Shown here in pieces: positions 20,401-32,747 of a stretch of DNA of 64,000 nucleotides. The stretch comes from Tenebrio molitor. Lineage: Eukaryota; Arthropoda; Insecta; Coleoptera; Tenebrionidae. The stretch covers positions 21,452,001 through 21,516,000 of the forward strand of contig NC_091052.1 of assembly GCF_963966145.1 (NCBI RefSeq). The letters run 5' to 3'. A model generated the notes under the pieces. It was given only the letters and a program-made list of their open reading frames with translations, was not told the DNA's origin and searched no databases. A program made the translations under genes and the position numbers. Positions within the stretch are counted from its first letter, which is position 1. The number at the start of each line of letters is the position of its first letter.

Positions 20401-21447
20401 TTAATCAGACTCTGACGAATCTCGTTTCCTTCTCTTCACAGCCACACTTTCTGCAAATATGTGTAGCATTCGCTCTCTTTGTTCGTTTTGTATATTTAAT
20501 GCGCGTTCTATAGCACGCAGGTGGTGAGCCCTTTCTTCTTTTTCTTCTTTGATGTGATCGAATAATTTGGAAAACGTGCTCTGTGGTCGTAGAGATCTAC
20601 AAGTAGTCTTAAACCTGTAAATATAGTGCCATACAAAAACAAAATGACTTACTCATATTTATGTATCACAAACCTATTTTTTATTTGAGCCTTCTTTTCA
20701 CTACATTGTTCTACATCTGTATCTTCATTTCCGGTTGCATCTGCATCACTAGTTGTTTGTGACGTTGATGCTTGTTGCAGAGAATCTTCTAAATAAGGGG
20801 GATTTGTTTTGTCCTTATTTCCTAAGATATCGTGTATTTCGTTGAAATACGGAGGCGGCCGTTTAGTCTCTTCTCCTGTACGTTTCATATGTGTTATATG
20901 GTTCATGTAAGTTCTTTGCAGGTTGGAAAATTTTTGCCTACATTTCTCTGCGCCTTCCTTATCTCCCTCAATAGGAAACCGTTTTTCTTTCATTTCTCTC
21001 GCGATGTTCTGCCACAGGCCTTGCTTCATCGTTTTTCTATCATTAAATTTGGCCGCAAGTTCCAAACGCAATTTTAATAAGAGTAGAGTTGCTTCATGGT
21101 CTTTTGCACTATTATTCTTACATTTTGAGGACCACAGTGGAGGTTCAAGCTTTGCAGGATTTTCTTGAGTTGAAGTTTGCGGATTATCATTATCATCTAT
21201 CCGGTTGAAAATATGCTGCTCTACATACTTGTTTGCTTGGGTTGAATCTAAACAAAAATTTAATTATTTTCTGCCCTTAATTTATTTATTGTATAACTTT
21301 TTGTATTAGTTCCTTACCATTTAGCAGGATATTTGCTGTTTCCAAGTTAACTTTGCATAAATAATCTGTGCCTTGATAATTAATAGTAATATCGACTTCA
21401 TCGTCAGCCTTACTATCAGTTGTGTTAATATTATCACATTTTTCCAT
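20401..21447 (-). CDS. Harbinger Myb/SANT-like accessory protein 2
   Basis: Exons 21447-21318, 21247-20674 and 20614-20401 join in frame across introns of 70 and 59 nt to give 305 residues, starting MEKCDNINTTDSKADDE. The trihelix Myb/SANT-like domain (about residues 80-165) shows LWSSKC, ATLLLLKLRLELAAKFND and KCRQKFSNLQRTYMNH. An acidic/Ser-Thr linker and a C-terminal coiled helix with basic end (AVKRRKRDSSESD) follow. The role is as for the accessory protein of transposon 1. No defect is visible. Confidence 0.75.
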
Positions 21448-21871
21448 TTTATTAACAAATACTGCACACTTTTATAACCACCTAACGACCTAACCTCAAA
21501 AATCCTCTACGAAATGTGAGTGAACACCACCGGTGAAGCGTTCACAAATTTGCTTACCAGGTTAGTACATTCGGAAACAAAAGTATCTTACCGTAAGTTC
21601 GCGAAAATGCAACGGTCAGTTGAACAAACATACCAAAGCTGACCGAAACTGACCTGGTCAGTCGCGACAAAAACCCTATTGTTTTTAAAAATTGATATAA
21701 CGTTTACAAGGAGAACGTTTAATACACATAACCTAAAAGTCAGCATTTGACAGTGCGTTTCACAGTTTAAAAAATTTAACTAGAATCCCGACGCATACCG
21801 AACAAGTAACTGTTGCAGTCGTTGCAAACATCGTTACATTAGGCAAATTTCCTTCGATCATATACGTATAA

Positions 21872-22494
21872 ACGTATACTACGTGGATACCTAATACCTT
21901 GTCTACCTCGTGTTCCAAAAAAAGCGGCACGTTTTGTTGGGACATAACCGGAATCGGTTTATGGTGGAACGACAGTTTTATTGGTGCACAAAACCGACTC
22001 CGACGAAACTTTTCATTCCGTTAAACTACATAGAATGATCGGTTGGAATGTGTTAGAAAGTGGGGATTTTATGACAAAACTGTCAAAAATTTTAAGCCGT
22101 TTTGTTGGTGGGATGCATTCCGTTCAATCTGGATGACCCAACAAAACGCACCTAATGTGTACCGGAATGTTGCATTCTACGCAGGCGCATGTATTCAGTG
22201 ATTATCTTTATTTTTACATACGTAACAAAACTTCATTTTTCAGTTTTCACAAAAACTGGAGAAAAAACGAGAGAAAAACAAGAACTGATAATGTCAATCA
22301 CAATCACAGATTCACAGATTTACAGATGTCAATTGTCAAAGCGTTGGCCATTGATCATGCGCAGAGCGAACTTGTGCAAGTTGTGTAGTTATTTCTTAGA
22401 CTTATGCGTTTGTGTCTATTTATCTCTTTTCAATTTTTTGGAACATCAAATGTGTCTCACAAACTCGTTGCATTACGCATCCACGTAGTATATA
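21872..22494. repeat. Probable fold-back element
   Basis: The inverted blocks tatactacgtggat (21874) and atccacgtagtata (22480), and inner gttttgttggg/cccaacaaaac, suggest a roughly 620-bp fold-back element. No coding sequence is supported inside. Confidence 0.45.
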
Positions 22495-23005
22495 CTGTAG
22501 TTTCAATTTAGTTGTAGGTCGTAAAATTTTATGGTACTTTAAGTTAAAGATCTTGCGGGGCTTATAAATCCTAGTTTACCACCAGTAGGTAATATTTTAA
22601 GCAGGGTTGTATTGTATAGTTCTCCCAGAGCTGCAGCGGTTTTATGGCAGGGTACCATTGTATAAACGTTAACAACACCGACAATAGGTTTAAACCGCAA
22701 GTACAACCCCTAATCGTAAATTCGTCCAAGTACTACCCTGTAAACTGACAGGTATAGAACGAAAATGATGATTGACAGGGGTCTGTTTATGTCGCGTATC
22801 GGCATCTCAACAGGCGTAATAATTACTATTGCCCTGCCATAAAACCGCTGCAGCTCTGGGAGAACTATACATTTGGTATATTTGCATTGTATGGCAAACG
22901 GCACGCGCCGCTTCCCAACCTTTTCAAACCCAACCATTGTGCCCGTTAATCGCTCATAATATCCAATAAAATTTTACGACCTACAACCAAATTGAAACTA
23001 CAATA
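22493..23005. repeat. Fold-back element with two nested stems
   Basis: The outer arms include ttgtaggtcgtaaaatttta and taaaattttacgacctacaa. Inner arms include tatagttctcccagagctgc and gcagctctgggagaactata, followed by agcggttttatggcaggg and its complement. The long, well-matched arms suggest a fairly recent insertion. Confidence 0.8.
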
Positions 23006-23331
23006 TGATCGAAGCAAATTTCTCAATGTCGGTTGCAAGATGCTTCTTTACAACCTGTACCGACTTTAGGTCCATGGGTTAGACAGACTGACAGACATAA
23101 CCTCAATTTTGACGTGGGGGGAATTGTTATACAGTTGGTCGGAAAGTACAGGTTTTAGGGTAACACAGTCTGGTCTTTTACAAAGTTTTGACACTGACAG
23201 CTGATAAAAAAAATAAACTACATATAGACAAAATAATTCATTAATATTGAAATTAACAAGCGGTCAACGGAAAATAAAATAATTTGAAACACCAATTTAT
23301 AACCCAACTTCTTTCTACAACGTGATCAAGA

Positions 23332-23910
23332 ATGATTGAGTCTGTTGGTAACAATGAAAATTTGAATGATTTTGGTACCACTGTAATCTAAACGCATTTC
23401 CAGTTGTCAGCTTTGACACTTTTGACAGAGTTGACAGGCGAATTTGACGTTTACCATCAAAGGGTCATTTTTCTAATAGCATAAACATACCCGACATAAC
23501 CTATTTTTTTTTAATGTCCTGTCAAGTTAAAACATGACCAACTAAAGAGCGTCTATTGATATTTTGAAACGACTTTTTAAACACTAGTTAACATTTTGGG
23601 TCGTTTATGATGGTCTCATTACTAGGTGATTATTTACCTACCCTGTAACAAAAACTCTGCAGGGTTCAAGGCTGCGGATTATTGAGGATCGGTTACTCAC
23701 CACTTTTACAACAATCTTTGTTAGCTGGCAATAAACCACTGAAGGAATCAAAAGGTCGTTTCAAAATATGGATAGACGCACTTTACATTAAACTATGTTT
23801 AATGTAGTTGGTCATGGTTAAAACATCCGGTCAGTGCCAATTACAAAACAGATAAACACCAATATTTTTCAATTGCTTCATTGCCAACAGACTCAGTCAT
23901 TGTTGATCAC
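23332..23910. repeat. Fold-back element
   Basis: The outer arms gtgatcaagaatgattgagt and actcagtcattgttgatcac pair, as do inner arms around gaccaact and ttgaaacgacttttt/aaaggtcgtttcaa. It is non-coding. Confidence 0.7.
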
Positions 23911-25113
23911 ACTGTATCTGACAGTAGTAATTTATTTATCACTAGATTTAATGTACACTCAAAAGAAAAGTTAAAACTTTGATGTACATTCGACCAATTT
24001 GGATAAAAAATGACACTGACAGTGCAGATGTCAGGTGAATGGATACCTCGGTATGCTGTCCAAATGGTGGCACTTTTTCACATTAATAATTCCATAACCA
24101 ACTACATTCTTGCCTCACCTCTAGCCAGTATTTGTGAGACTATTTAATTAATTTTAAAAGAATTATTAAAAATGGGTTAGTTTTGTTAATTTGCATTTTT
24201 TTGTAAGTGGTTATAAACTACATTTTTGTAAATAGTCTTTCTGTTAATAACATACAACCTCCTTTAGACCATGACAAAATTAAATGTCTGCCCTACCTTG
24301 TCTTGATGATAGGGATGAATGGCTTAAAGAACTACACAGAGACCCACTCTTAAGGTCTAAACCTGGTGTTATGGGCTGTGTTGCACTTTAAGGGTTGAGT
24401 TGAACATCTTGATTGAACTGTCCACAAGACGAGAATGTGAATATTCACGTCAAAATGGCTATGAGTACTTCAAACTAAACTGCCATTTGACTGCAACTGA
24501 AACCAGGACCCAAAGTTGGAACCTAAGACACATATAATTAGCGCCAAGCTCCGTCTGTTTTTATCTGTTTTACCTTCTCAATAGGGTCCCATCGATTCCT
24601 CAAAATTCAATGATTGTCTTTAGCGCATAGCGCTTCAGCAGGCGATTCCAGCCATAATATAACACATAACCATACACCACTATTGAAGGAATAACATGTT
24701 CAGAAAATTTCAGGATTGAATGGAAATTGTGGCTCACCGCTTTATCACGAATCGCTCGCTCGACAAGCCGCAGGATGCACCTTCGTTCACTAAGAGATTA
24801 TATTTTTTAACATTATAACTCCGAATTTCGAACTACAATCGTTTTCAAACAGCGGAAAAAGGAAAGAGGAAGGAGCAATAACTAACAACAACTCACGTTG
24901 ACATACAAAGATGCATTTTGCATTAATACTGAGCCTCTTGTAATAACTTATTACTTGTACTTGTACCCATCAATCATCGGAATATTCGCAATGTACGTTT
25001 ATTTAGCACCTTATTTTATTGCTGTCAAAATGTAGTTACAATCACAGGTTACAATCGTGTTGCCAACATAATAAGCCTGTTCCAGTTCCATTTACAAGTG
25101 AGGTGAGTGTAAA
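23911..25113. other. Unassigned 1.2-kb spacer
   Basis: I see no open reading frame, repeat or RNA gene that I can support. Confidence 0.4.
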
Positions 25114-25174
25114 GTCCATTCTCGTTGGATTTTCCTCTCAAGATCAAATAATTAATTTTTTTGGCTCTGTAATT

Positions 25175-25278
25175 ATGTTTTGTAAATAGTGACATGCAGG
25201 TAAACACCGTACAGGTGGGATTGAGCATTGCTAAATCCCATTATGTTGGTTAGCTGCATGCCACTATTTACAAAACAT
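25175..25278. repeat. Short palindrome
   Basis: The arms atgttttgtaaatagtg and cactatttacaaaacat are near-perfect complements, flanking a 60-bp loop with gcatg motifs. Confidence 0.75.
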
Positions 25279-25279
25279 A

Positions 25280-25695
25280 GGGTGCGTTTTTTTGCAATCT
25301 TCTAGAAGTTAGAGATTCTTCCAAAAGAGAAACTTCCCACAGTCGCTAAATCGGACGTTTTTTTGCTGCATTCTCTTTGACAGTCCACAGACACACATAA
25401 CCTCATTAGTAATAAGTGTTTACTTTTTTGCCATGAATAATAACAATAACAATATGATATTATACAACATGTTAAACAAAAGGCAGCTGTGATTCTGCGC
25501 AGAGGATGTGGCTAAATGATCATTTTTGTCGTTTCGGTTGCACTATTGACTCTTTGCAACCTTGCAACTTTCCTGCTTTCTCTGCCATCTAATTTGATGG
25601 CAGAAAAGAGAGATGCTCGGAGAGAATCTTCCGCGACCAATAAAACGACACTTCTGACAGTGGGAGATTCTTCCGTTGAGCAAAAAAACGCACCC
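25280..25695. mobile_element. Harbinger-type MITE
   Basis: The terminal inverted repeats gggtgcgtttttttgc and gcaaaaaaacgcaccc are perfect, with 3-bp direct repeats ata on both sides. The TIR start gggtgcgtt and the 3-bp duplication match those of the complete Harbinger at 14997-17569. There is no internal transposase, so it is a non-autonomous element. Confidence 0.8.
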
Positions 25696-25894
25696 ATAAT
25701 AATTAGAGCCAAAAAATTAAATTATTTGACCTTGAGAGGAAAATCCAACGTGAATGGACTTAAGTTTCATTCACATTGGAATAATTAGTGTTGAAATTAG
25801 CAAGTGAAATTAACGCAGAAATTAGTACATTTAGTAGTATTCACAATGAAAAATTAAGCAAAGTAATTAAGGTACTAGATCAACACACTACGTA

Positions 25895-27304
25895 TACAGA
25901 GTGATCAACAAGAATCCAAATCAGAGCAAGCGTTGCAAATTATCGGTCACGTCGTAGCAAAATCATATGCACATAAGCGGTGAAAACATGGGCGTAGACA
26001 ATTTATGGTCTCAAACGCTATTTAATAAAAAATGACACCTTATGAATTTTAGACGTTGGAATTATAATTGTGCATTTTATTATTATTATAAGATAAGGGA
26101 AACAATTTATAAAATTAACAAGGGCAACATTTTACATTTGTAAGAGTAAGTAAATTATCATCTTTATTGCCAAACGCGACGCCACTGGTACGGAGATGCT
26201 TCGTTGAAATGTCACATTTCAAAATCCAAGGTTGTTGTTGTTGACAATTTAAGTGATTTAACCTAGAAAACAAATTTCGATTTCGGCAAAGTTTACAGAC
26301 GTTTATTGAAGTTGTAAGCAATAATTATCCCAGAATAAGTTGTAAAATGGGTTTTACCATTAAAGAGAAGGCATTTTTATTAGATTATTTTCGAAAGAGG
26401 GTGAAACAAGAAAATGAAGACTGGCCTTACTTTGTACCCCCTTACACCGAAGAATTTCAAGCCAGATGTCCGAACCTGATGGTATTGGTTATCAACAAGT
26501 TTATCAATGTCTTAAAATTATAGTGCCTAATTTTAGCACATCATAATCCATCATTAAGAAGAAGTCAGGTCAGTCCTTAGTTTAAATTTTAGAAATGGTG
26601 CAAAATGTTCGACAAATTATCAAGGAACATCCCTCAACTTTCATAAGGCGTTTAAGACAGCAAGTTAAATTGTGTTATGGCACTTATCAGAAAATTTTTA
26701 AGAAGGATATTAATTTGTTTCCCTTTGTGTGTTGCAAGAAATAAAACCCACACATTACCCTAAACAAATTGACAGATTCATAAGGGTTTTTGAAATTATG
26801 AGAGGCGAGTTTGATTCTGTCTGGACCACAATGGAGAACATTTTGAGCAGTTTTTGTGAAAACTTATTTTTTGACCTTGGAGTAATTTAAATGTTTTAAA
26901 CATTGCTAGAAAAATACGAGTAAGTTCTCAATTACCCAAAAATGAGAGAATAATAACTTTTACACTTACAGAAAATAACAAAACAAAGAATTGTGAAAAA
27001 TAATAATTTTTAAAATTTTGTAACTCAAGATTGTGCCTTATGAAGGAATTTTGTGTAACTGTGTGTTTTTTCCCTAATCAATAATAAATAATAATTAATT
27101 ATAACTTGCTTTTAAATCTATTATTCATGAATTACAAAAAATTTATAAAGGCAATTAATAATAGATTTTTGAGAGGTAGGCAACCAACAAAACGAGTGTT
27201 TACAGCAAGTAAATAAAAGCGGCTGATCAATGATAGAAATACGTTTCGATAAAACAAAAGATGAGGTAGCACTCTTGATTTGGTTTCTTGTTGATCACTC
27301 TGTA
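25895..27304 (+). mobile_element. Mariner-like transposon with TIRs, degenerate
   Basis: The ends tacagagtgatcaacaagaa and ttcttgttgatcactctgta are perfectly complementary for 20 bp, and the repeat continues with few mismatches (ccaaatca). TA at the borders fits mariner insertion. The inside carries remains of a DUF4817-type transposase. Confidence 0.85.
26347..26760 (+). pseudogene. Mariner-like transposase N-terminal remains
   Basis: The start MGFTIKEKAFLLDYFRKRVK is followed, across frameshifts, by EEFQARCPN, INKFINVL, then MVQNVRQIIKEHPS, FIRRLRQQVKL and KILRRDINLFPF-like wording. The catalytic part is not readable. It parallels the helix-turn-helix segment at 6311-6655 (ENVQQIVEDSPRTSIRRL). 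Confidence 0.65.
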
Positions 27305-27769
27305 CAGGTAACGCCATTCCATTCCTCGCGAGAGTGGATTGTAAGATAAAGATATCAAATGCAAATTTCACAAGTGAAATAAGGAAGGCAATAGTTTTGG
27401 GGATTTTTTAAATAAAATAATGGCATTACTACAATGTCAAAAATTTGTTAGGTTATGTCGCCCATTATTAATCAAAATTTTTTAACTAAAATGTTTTACT
27501 GGTTGCAGATATTTTTTTAAATAAAATTTACAAAACCACTAATAAAACCCAAACAAGTTACCAAATTTTTAATCGTTTAAAAATACAATATCAAAATATA
27601 TTTTGAACTGCTCTTCTCATTCCCATACTTTTACTGTCACATTTTGACAACAATTAATATTTCTCAGAAGATTCGTAAAAGGGTAGTTTTCGTTAAAGGG
27701 AGTTTCGGGATTAGGGTTTAGTTGGGGAACAAATTCAGTTGCAAGATGATCTACAGCAACTAAAATCAA
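27305..27769. other. Unassigned AT-rich spacer
   Basis: Nothing recognisable. Confidence 0.4.
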
Positions 27770-27771
27770 GG

Positions 27772-29305
27772 AAAGGTGAACCACACAGAAGAGTGCAAAT
27801 AAAACAACACAATAATTAAAACCAGCTATTTATTCAAAGTTATGATTTTCGTTAACGCCGGGATTTATGAATAATAAAACGTCTCGGGAGAGGGCACCCA
27901 AGTCTCCTCAAATGTGAGAAGACTACTCATTTAGAACTCTAGGAAAATGGTGAGCTCTGGCCATCCTCCTAGACCCCTGAATGAGGCTCCGCTAAAAACC
28001 TCTCCTAAAAATACGAACAAGTCCGAAGTGACAAAGTAGACGGGACAGTTAGTGAAAATTGAGCAAAACTGATTTCATAAACAACACAATTCAAATTCAA
28101 AAGAAAACAGGAGGGTCATGTACATTACAAACAAAACAGTTACTTCGGACCGTTCGAGCGGGAGCGAACACTAGACGAGAACCTTAGCATGTTTTTCTCC
28201 TTTTCAAGTTAATTTACAATGTGCGTCAGATACGCTATAGAAGGAGCGAGTGGCCTTGGGTGGTCCGGTGGGTTGTGGCACCTATCCTTACGACTTTAAC
28301 ATTTCCCGCCTACCCGTGATTTAGTGCTAAGGGAAAGGTCCTAACTGCTTTACGTAAGTCAACAAATTGAGGTACTCTAAGTTCATCGGTTGAAGTGAAC
28401 ATTACTTTTCCACAGCAAAAGAAAACACAACGCGCTTGTCAGGCTACACAGACTCAGGGAAAATAGACCTGATCACATTTCCGGAAGTGTGCCATGGAGC
28501 TCGAGTAAAACCCAGCATTCAACAAGTCCTGCCAAGCGTTAGGTTTTTGGGTCTCCCTTGGGGTGCAAATTTTATGAGGGCCGCGAGGTCGTGTTCAACG
28601 TTGGGAGGTTAGAGGAAAAACAAAACCCCACAAACAGAGAGAGACCCTCGCGGTAAGGTCTAGAATTTACAGCTACAACAACCTGGAAAAAGCAACCAAA
28701 AAAAGAAACGCGACAAATATTTGTTGACAGAGCTATCTAAGAACACTTTCAATTTGGGATGGAAAGGTGGTAACAACCATTAACACATACATAAAAATAA
28801 CAAAAACATAGTCCGGTCGATCCTAGCATATTAGAGCCGGTTCATCGCCAAGGGGGGCGCCCTGAATAATATGGAGGGCGCCCCGGGACTAAATGTAGTA
28901 GATCCCTAGCTAAGGAAAAACCCACGGAGACACCTGAAATATAAACATTTGGTTGCTACCGGGATGGAAGTGGAAACTTTGCAATTTTGATTTAAGTGTT
29001 GAACAATAACTAGATGCTTATCACACCAAAAGCGTCACTCGGAATAATTAGAAGGGGATCAAAAATGAGGGAGTGCGCTTATAAAAAGTAAAAGCCACAG
29101 ACCCACGCTAAAAGTTGGCGCCCTTTTCTTTTAGGAAAGTTAGTGAATTGTAAAACCAGATTTGACAACAAAAAAAAAGCGTGATCCGTACAATTTTATA
29201 AAATTTACAAACCTAGAACCAGGCGGCCTTACTCTCCTTCACAAGCTTACAAATGTTAAAAACGTGATACATGAAGATGGTCGAGATAATTGCCATTAAT
29301 GTCAT
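27772..29305 (-). repeat. Dispersed repeat B, copy 1 (LTR-like)
   Basis: It begins gtgaaccacacagaagagtg and ends near gagataattgc. Long stretches match 47310-48283, for example acgtctcgggagagggcacc and ggaaaatagacctgatcaca. Copy 1 has about 0.5 kb (28270-28340 and 28620-29080) that copy 2 lacks. On the minus strand it has an AATAAA signal shortly before a ...TGTGTGGTTCAC end, which resembles a long terminal repeat. I found no partner LTR or internal gene, so the class is open. Confidence 0.7.
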
Positions 29306-29324
29306 TAAAAAGTCTTATAGTATA

Positions 29325-29465
29325 TTAAAATACAAGTTTCATAAGACCAGTCTTGAAGCACGAATTCAAGATTAAAAAACGAGTGGCGTGGCCACGAGTT
29401 ATTTTAAAGAATGAGTGCTTCAAGGTCTTATGAAACGAGTTTTTTATACTATTTTTTGTAATTTG
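29325..29465. repeat. Palindrome upstream of a recombinase fragment
   Basis: The arms caagtttcataagacc and ggtcttatgaaacgag, plus ttgaagcac/gtgcttcaa, pair around a ggcgtggccac centre. It lies about 155 bp upstream of the recombinase start at 29620. Confidence 0.8.
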
Positions 29466-29619
29466 CCCTTCTTAAGCCGTTTTTAAACAAAAATGTTTAT
29501 TTTTCTCAATTTAGGGATTTTTGTGGCGGTTGGTAATGTCTTAATTTTAAAAGTAAAAATTTGATCAAGTCTTCAAAGTCGCCTTTTGTTTTATACAAAT
29601 TCTGTCACAAAACGCGAAT

Positions 29620-29706
29620 ATGGAAGATAATCTTTCATGTACGCCCGCTAAAATACGTGAAATTGCCAAAAATACGGTCGCGAATTTGTTGCCTGATAAA
29701 TCCTGA
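29620..29706 (+). pseudogene. Crypton-type recombinase N-terminal fragment
   Basis: The frame starts at an ATG and reads MEDNLSCTPAKIREIAK, then NTVANLLPDKS, before two closely spaced stop codons (TGA, TAA). The ...A..LLP.KS pattern is the same as in the fragments at 44.2 kb (AELIPSKS) and 13.98 kb (NLIPEKS). The rest of the gene is missing or unreadable. It is too short to be functional and is recognised mainly through its relatives and its upstream palindrome. Confidence 0.5.
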
Positions 29707-30330
29707 TAAATAATACTTTGCACATTTTGTAATTTAAACTGACACGCATGACGGATCAAGCTTTGCCAACCTAAAAATTTTTGTAAAATGTTCCGTGAAA
29801 TAATGGCTATAAGGACATCCCAGATGATGACGTCGCGTTCGTTAATATGTCTATTAGAGAATCAAAATGGAGGCAAATTACAAAAAAGATTTTACAATCG
29901 TTTGGCATATTGCTTGGAATAAAAGGGTGGCCACTTTGAACATATGTTAAAATTATTTAATTAAAAGTTTCTGTTTAAACTTGTTATTTGGATGCAATAA
30001 AATTAAAATTTCAGTTCCGTCAAAATAATAAAATAAAGTTTGTAAGTTTGGTTGCCTACGTAGCGACAATGTTTGTGCCGTCACAATGCATTGACGCGGA
30101 TATTCAAAAACTGAACATAGAAACCCATGTTCAGCGAAATAAAATCCTCACTGTATGTGAGGTAAGGTGAGCCACTCAGATGATCTTAGAAGCAATTTCC
30201 AGTGCTAATGGAACGACAATTGATGATTTCTACTCACACTCACTTATGAGTCCGTGTTTGACATTTAACCATAACTAAAGTGTCAAGGCATCTCATTAAA
30301 TATGAGATTGAAATAGAATAAAAATATCCT
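29707..30330. other. Unassigned spacer
   Basis: I see no supported gene. A 60-codon ORF at 29988-30170 has no recognisable content. Confidence 0.4.
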
Positions 30331-30712
30331 TTATAGTTTATTTTTTAATCAAAGAACCACAACACCGCAATTTACACCCAAAATAGAGCTGACAACATTG
30401 TACACTTTTGACATAGGGTAAAAAAATCTCATCATATAAAAATTGAGGTTATTAGGGATATTAGTAGTAAGTTAATAACAACTAGGTAATTTGAGAGTTT
30501 AATAAAATGTCTTAAGTACTTTGCGATGCATTTTTAAAAACACGTTCAAATTTTAGCTAGGAGTCTGCGTACTTTCAAGGGCATTAAAAATGACAGATGT
30601 TGGCTGGTATAGGCAATAGATATCATTAAATTCCCTAAATTTAGTAAAATTTTATATTTACAAACCTAAATCAACAGGTCGTGGTTCTTTGATTAAAAAA
30701 TAGACTATAGTT
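30331..30712. repeat. Fold-back MITE
   Basis: The arms tattttttaatcaaagaacc and ggttctttgattaaaaaata are perfect complements, extended by tagttta/tagacta-like sequence. Confidence 0.8.
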
Positions 30713-31218
30713 CTATATATCGTATGATCAAAAAGTCTTTGGATCAGGGTTGCCGTGGAATTACGAGTAACAAGCTATCTATGAAATTATTTATTTCAAT
30801 TATTTTTAACATTTACTTGACAACTTTCAAATTAGCAGGTTATAATTCAAAATGTTTCAAAGAGAACATAAAATCTAGTTATAAAAACGTCAACAAGAAA
30901 AGTTTGGTTATGTGAATGGAGTAATTCTCTTCTTACGAAACAATAATTAACAATACCCTTCTTCTCTCTGGCCGTTAACAGTATTCTTTTACATTTCATA
31001 TCTTCTTCTTGTTTAGCCATTTCGTGTAGGTAATACTTGAATGAAAGAAAGCGAATTTATTAAACTTAACTTCAAATTTGAAATTTCAAATTTTTGCGCC
31101 AACGTTAAAGTAAAAATTATTATTTTTTATAGTCTCAGAACCGTTCTTTATCTAGGCTCAGAACGGCAGTGCGGCATCTTGCAAACACTTTGACAATGCG
31201 GGAGTTTAGTAAATGGAT
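30713..31218. other. Unassigned spacer
   Basis: Nothing recognisable. Confidence 0.35.
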
Positions 31219-31462
31219 AATAAACTAGGCAAAAATGAATAGGGAATTTTTCCTTTTTTGAATTTTTTATAAATACCGTTTAAAATTTGTAATGAAATGT
31301 GTTAAAAATATATTAATATAAACAATTAAATGTAATGTTTCAAGTATTTGTAACATTTTAAATTTATCTTGTGTTTAAGAATACGTGGGAGGTTTGGGGC
31401 AATTATTTTGCTTTCCAAGAAAAATTGTGGAATTCCCTATTCATTTTTGCCTAGTTTATTAT
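31219..31462. repeat. Fold-back MITE
   Basis: The arms ataaactaggcaaaaatgaa and ttcatttttgcctagtttat are perfect complements and continue as tagggaatt/aattcccta. Confidence 0.82.
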
Positions 31463-32584
31463 AGGTATGTATTCTAAATTAAAAAAAAAACAGAGTGTGT
31501 CGTAAAGACGCACGATAGAAGTGAAACTTTTGTATTACACGGAAACATTGTAATTATTCATCAATCACCTTTAAATAGCATATTGTAACCTTTCGACTTC
31601 CTTGACTTTTCCTCGATGATTTTTTTTCTCCCTCATTTGGTGTATTGTTGGTTGCCGCATTCCCGCGGATGTTATTTTTGCAGAAAAATACGAAACAAAA
31701 ATAATGAGAAAAGAAATATTTATGGATCCTACGTTGTGTTTTATTATTCATTTTGTTTAATTAGGTTCTAACGAGAGGCCATACCTTGGGAAGGTTTTTC
31801 CAAATAGAATTAAAACGATTGAGCACACTTCACTTAAATTTTATTTAACAAATAATCGAGTGTGGTGGTGTTTGGTCCCAACAAATTATAGAAATAAATA
31901 AATGAATTTAATAACAGAGGTTGGTGGAAATTTGACCCAATGAAATTTGACTCTCGGCCCACGAATTGAGATCTGACTCATGAATAAATGACTAAGCTGG
32001 GCAAATATATGAGTTTATGGTGCGAACAGCATTATACGAGTTTGAGATGCGAACTATGTGATCCGGATTAGATTTGAATTATTTCCCCCAATTAAATTGA
32101 ACCCGACGCGATGCCCTGGAACCTCTCAGTTTAGCCTGGTCTAATAAAGGGTAAAATAAAAGGGAAAAAGGTTCTAACAGACTTACAAGGGTACCTCTCT
32201 TCACGTGTCAGCTGTACCTTAAGGGTCACTATCCACCTAAATTTGGCGATGGCTCTTTGTGCTCTACGCCGGACCAACAGCTAATTGAGAACGATGGACA
32301 CTGGCGGCAGCTTCCCCCAACCGAGAAAGTCCCAAAACGACGAATAATGAATTAAGATGTCCCCTTTTTTTTAATGATTTAAACTTGTCGAGAGCACGTC
32401 TCCCCAATCGGGAAATGCAAGAAGATCACATACTTCGCGATAAAGAATTTAATTCAAGATTCTAAAGAGTCACGTGGTCATCAAAAGCTCAAAGAAAATA
32501 ATATAATCTTTACTTTAGAACGATAAGGAACTAAATGCTGTTTGACTAATTTAATCACGACTACAAATAATGTACAAGAATTAG
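31463..32584. other. Unassigned 1.1-kb stretch
   Basis: The text at 31850-32180 has a repeat-like feel (tttggtccc..., aataaa) but I found no second copy in the window. No coding sequence is supported. Confidence 0.35.
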
Positions 32585-32747
32585 GTCCAGTTTACAGAAG
32601 CGAAATTAAGTTAATCGCAATCAAATGTGAGATTAACTGAACACGTGATCAGATTGAACCAATCGAAGTTTCGGATTCATGGGTTAGTCGCGCATTAAAA
32701 TTTAATTCGAATTAAATATTTAATTCTCTTTCTATAAACTGGCCCCT
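32585..32747. repeat. Short MITE
   Basis: The ends ggtccagtttacagaagcga and ctctttctataaactggccc are imperfect complements. The end wording (gg.cc.gttt) is like that of the MITE at 44871-45022. Confidence 0.6.

Larger units (their letters stand above)
18784..21675. mobile_element. PIF/Harbinger transposon 2, nearly complete
   Basis: Candidate terminal inverted repeats are ggtttttgccgcga (from 18784) and tcgcgacaaaaacc (to 21675), with one mismatch. A further inner inverted block cggtaagatact lies near 18911 and 21583. I could not identify a clean 3-bp target duplication. As in transposon 1, the element has a transposase and a Myb/SANT-like gene in convergent arrangement. The two proteins differ clearly in sequence from those of transposon 1, so this is a separate lineage. 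Confidence 0.75.
25114..25760. repeat. Fold-back element containing two later insertions
   Basis: The arms gttggattttcctctcaag and cttgagaggaaaatccaac pair. The interior is filled by another palindrome (25175-25278) and a Harbinger-type MITE (25280-25695). Confidence 0.8.

Noticed and set aside
25512..25788. 66- and 90-codon ORFs near 25.6 kb
   Set aside because: They lie inside the Harbinger-type MITE and fold-back arms. There are no protein features.
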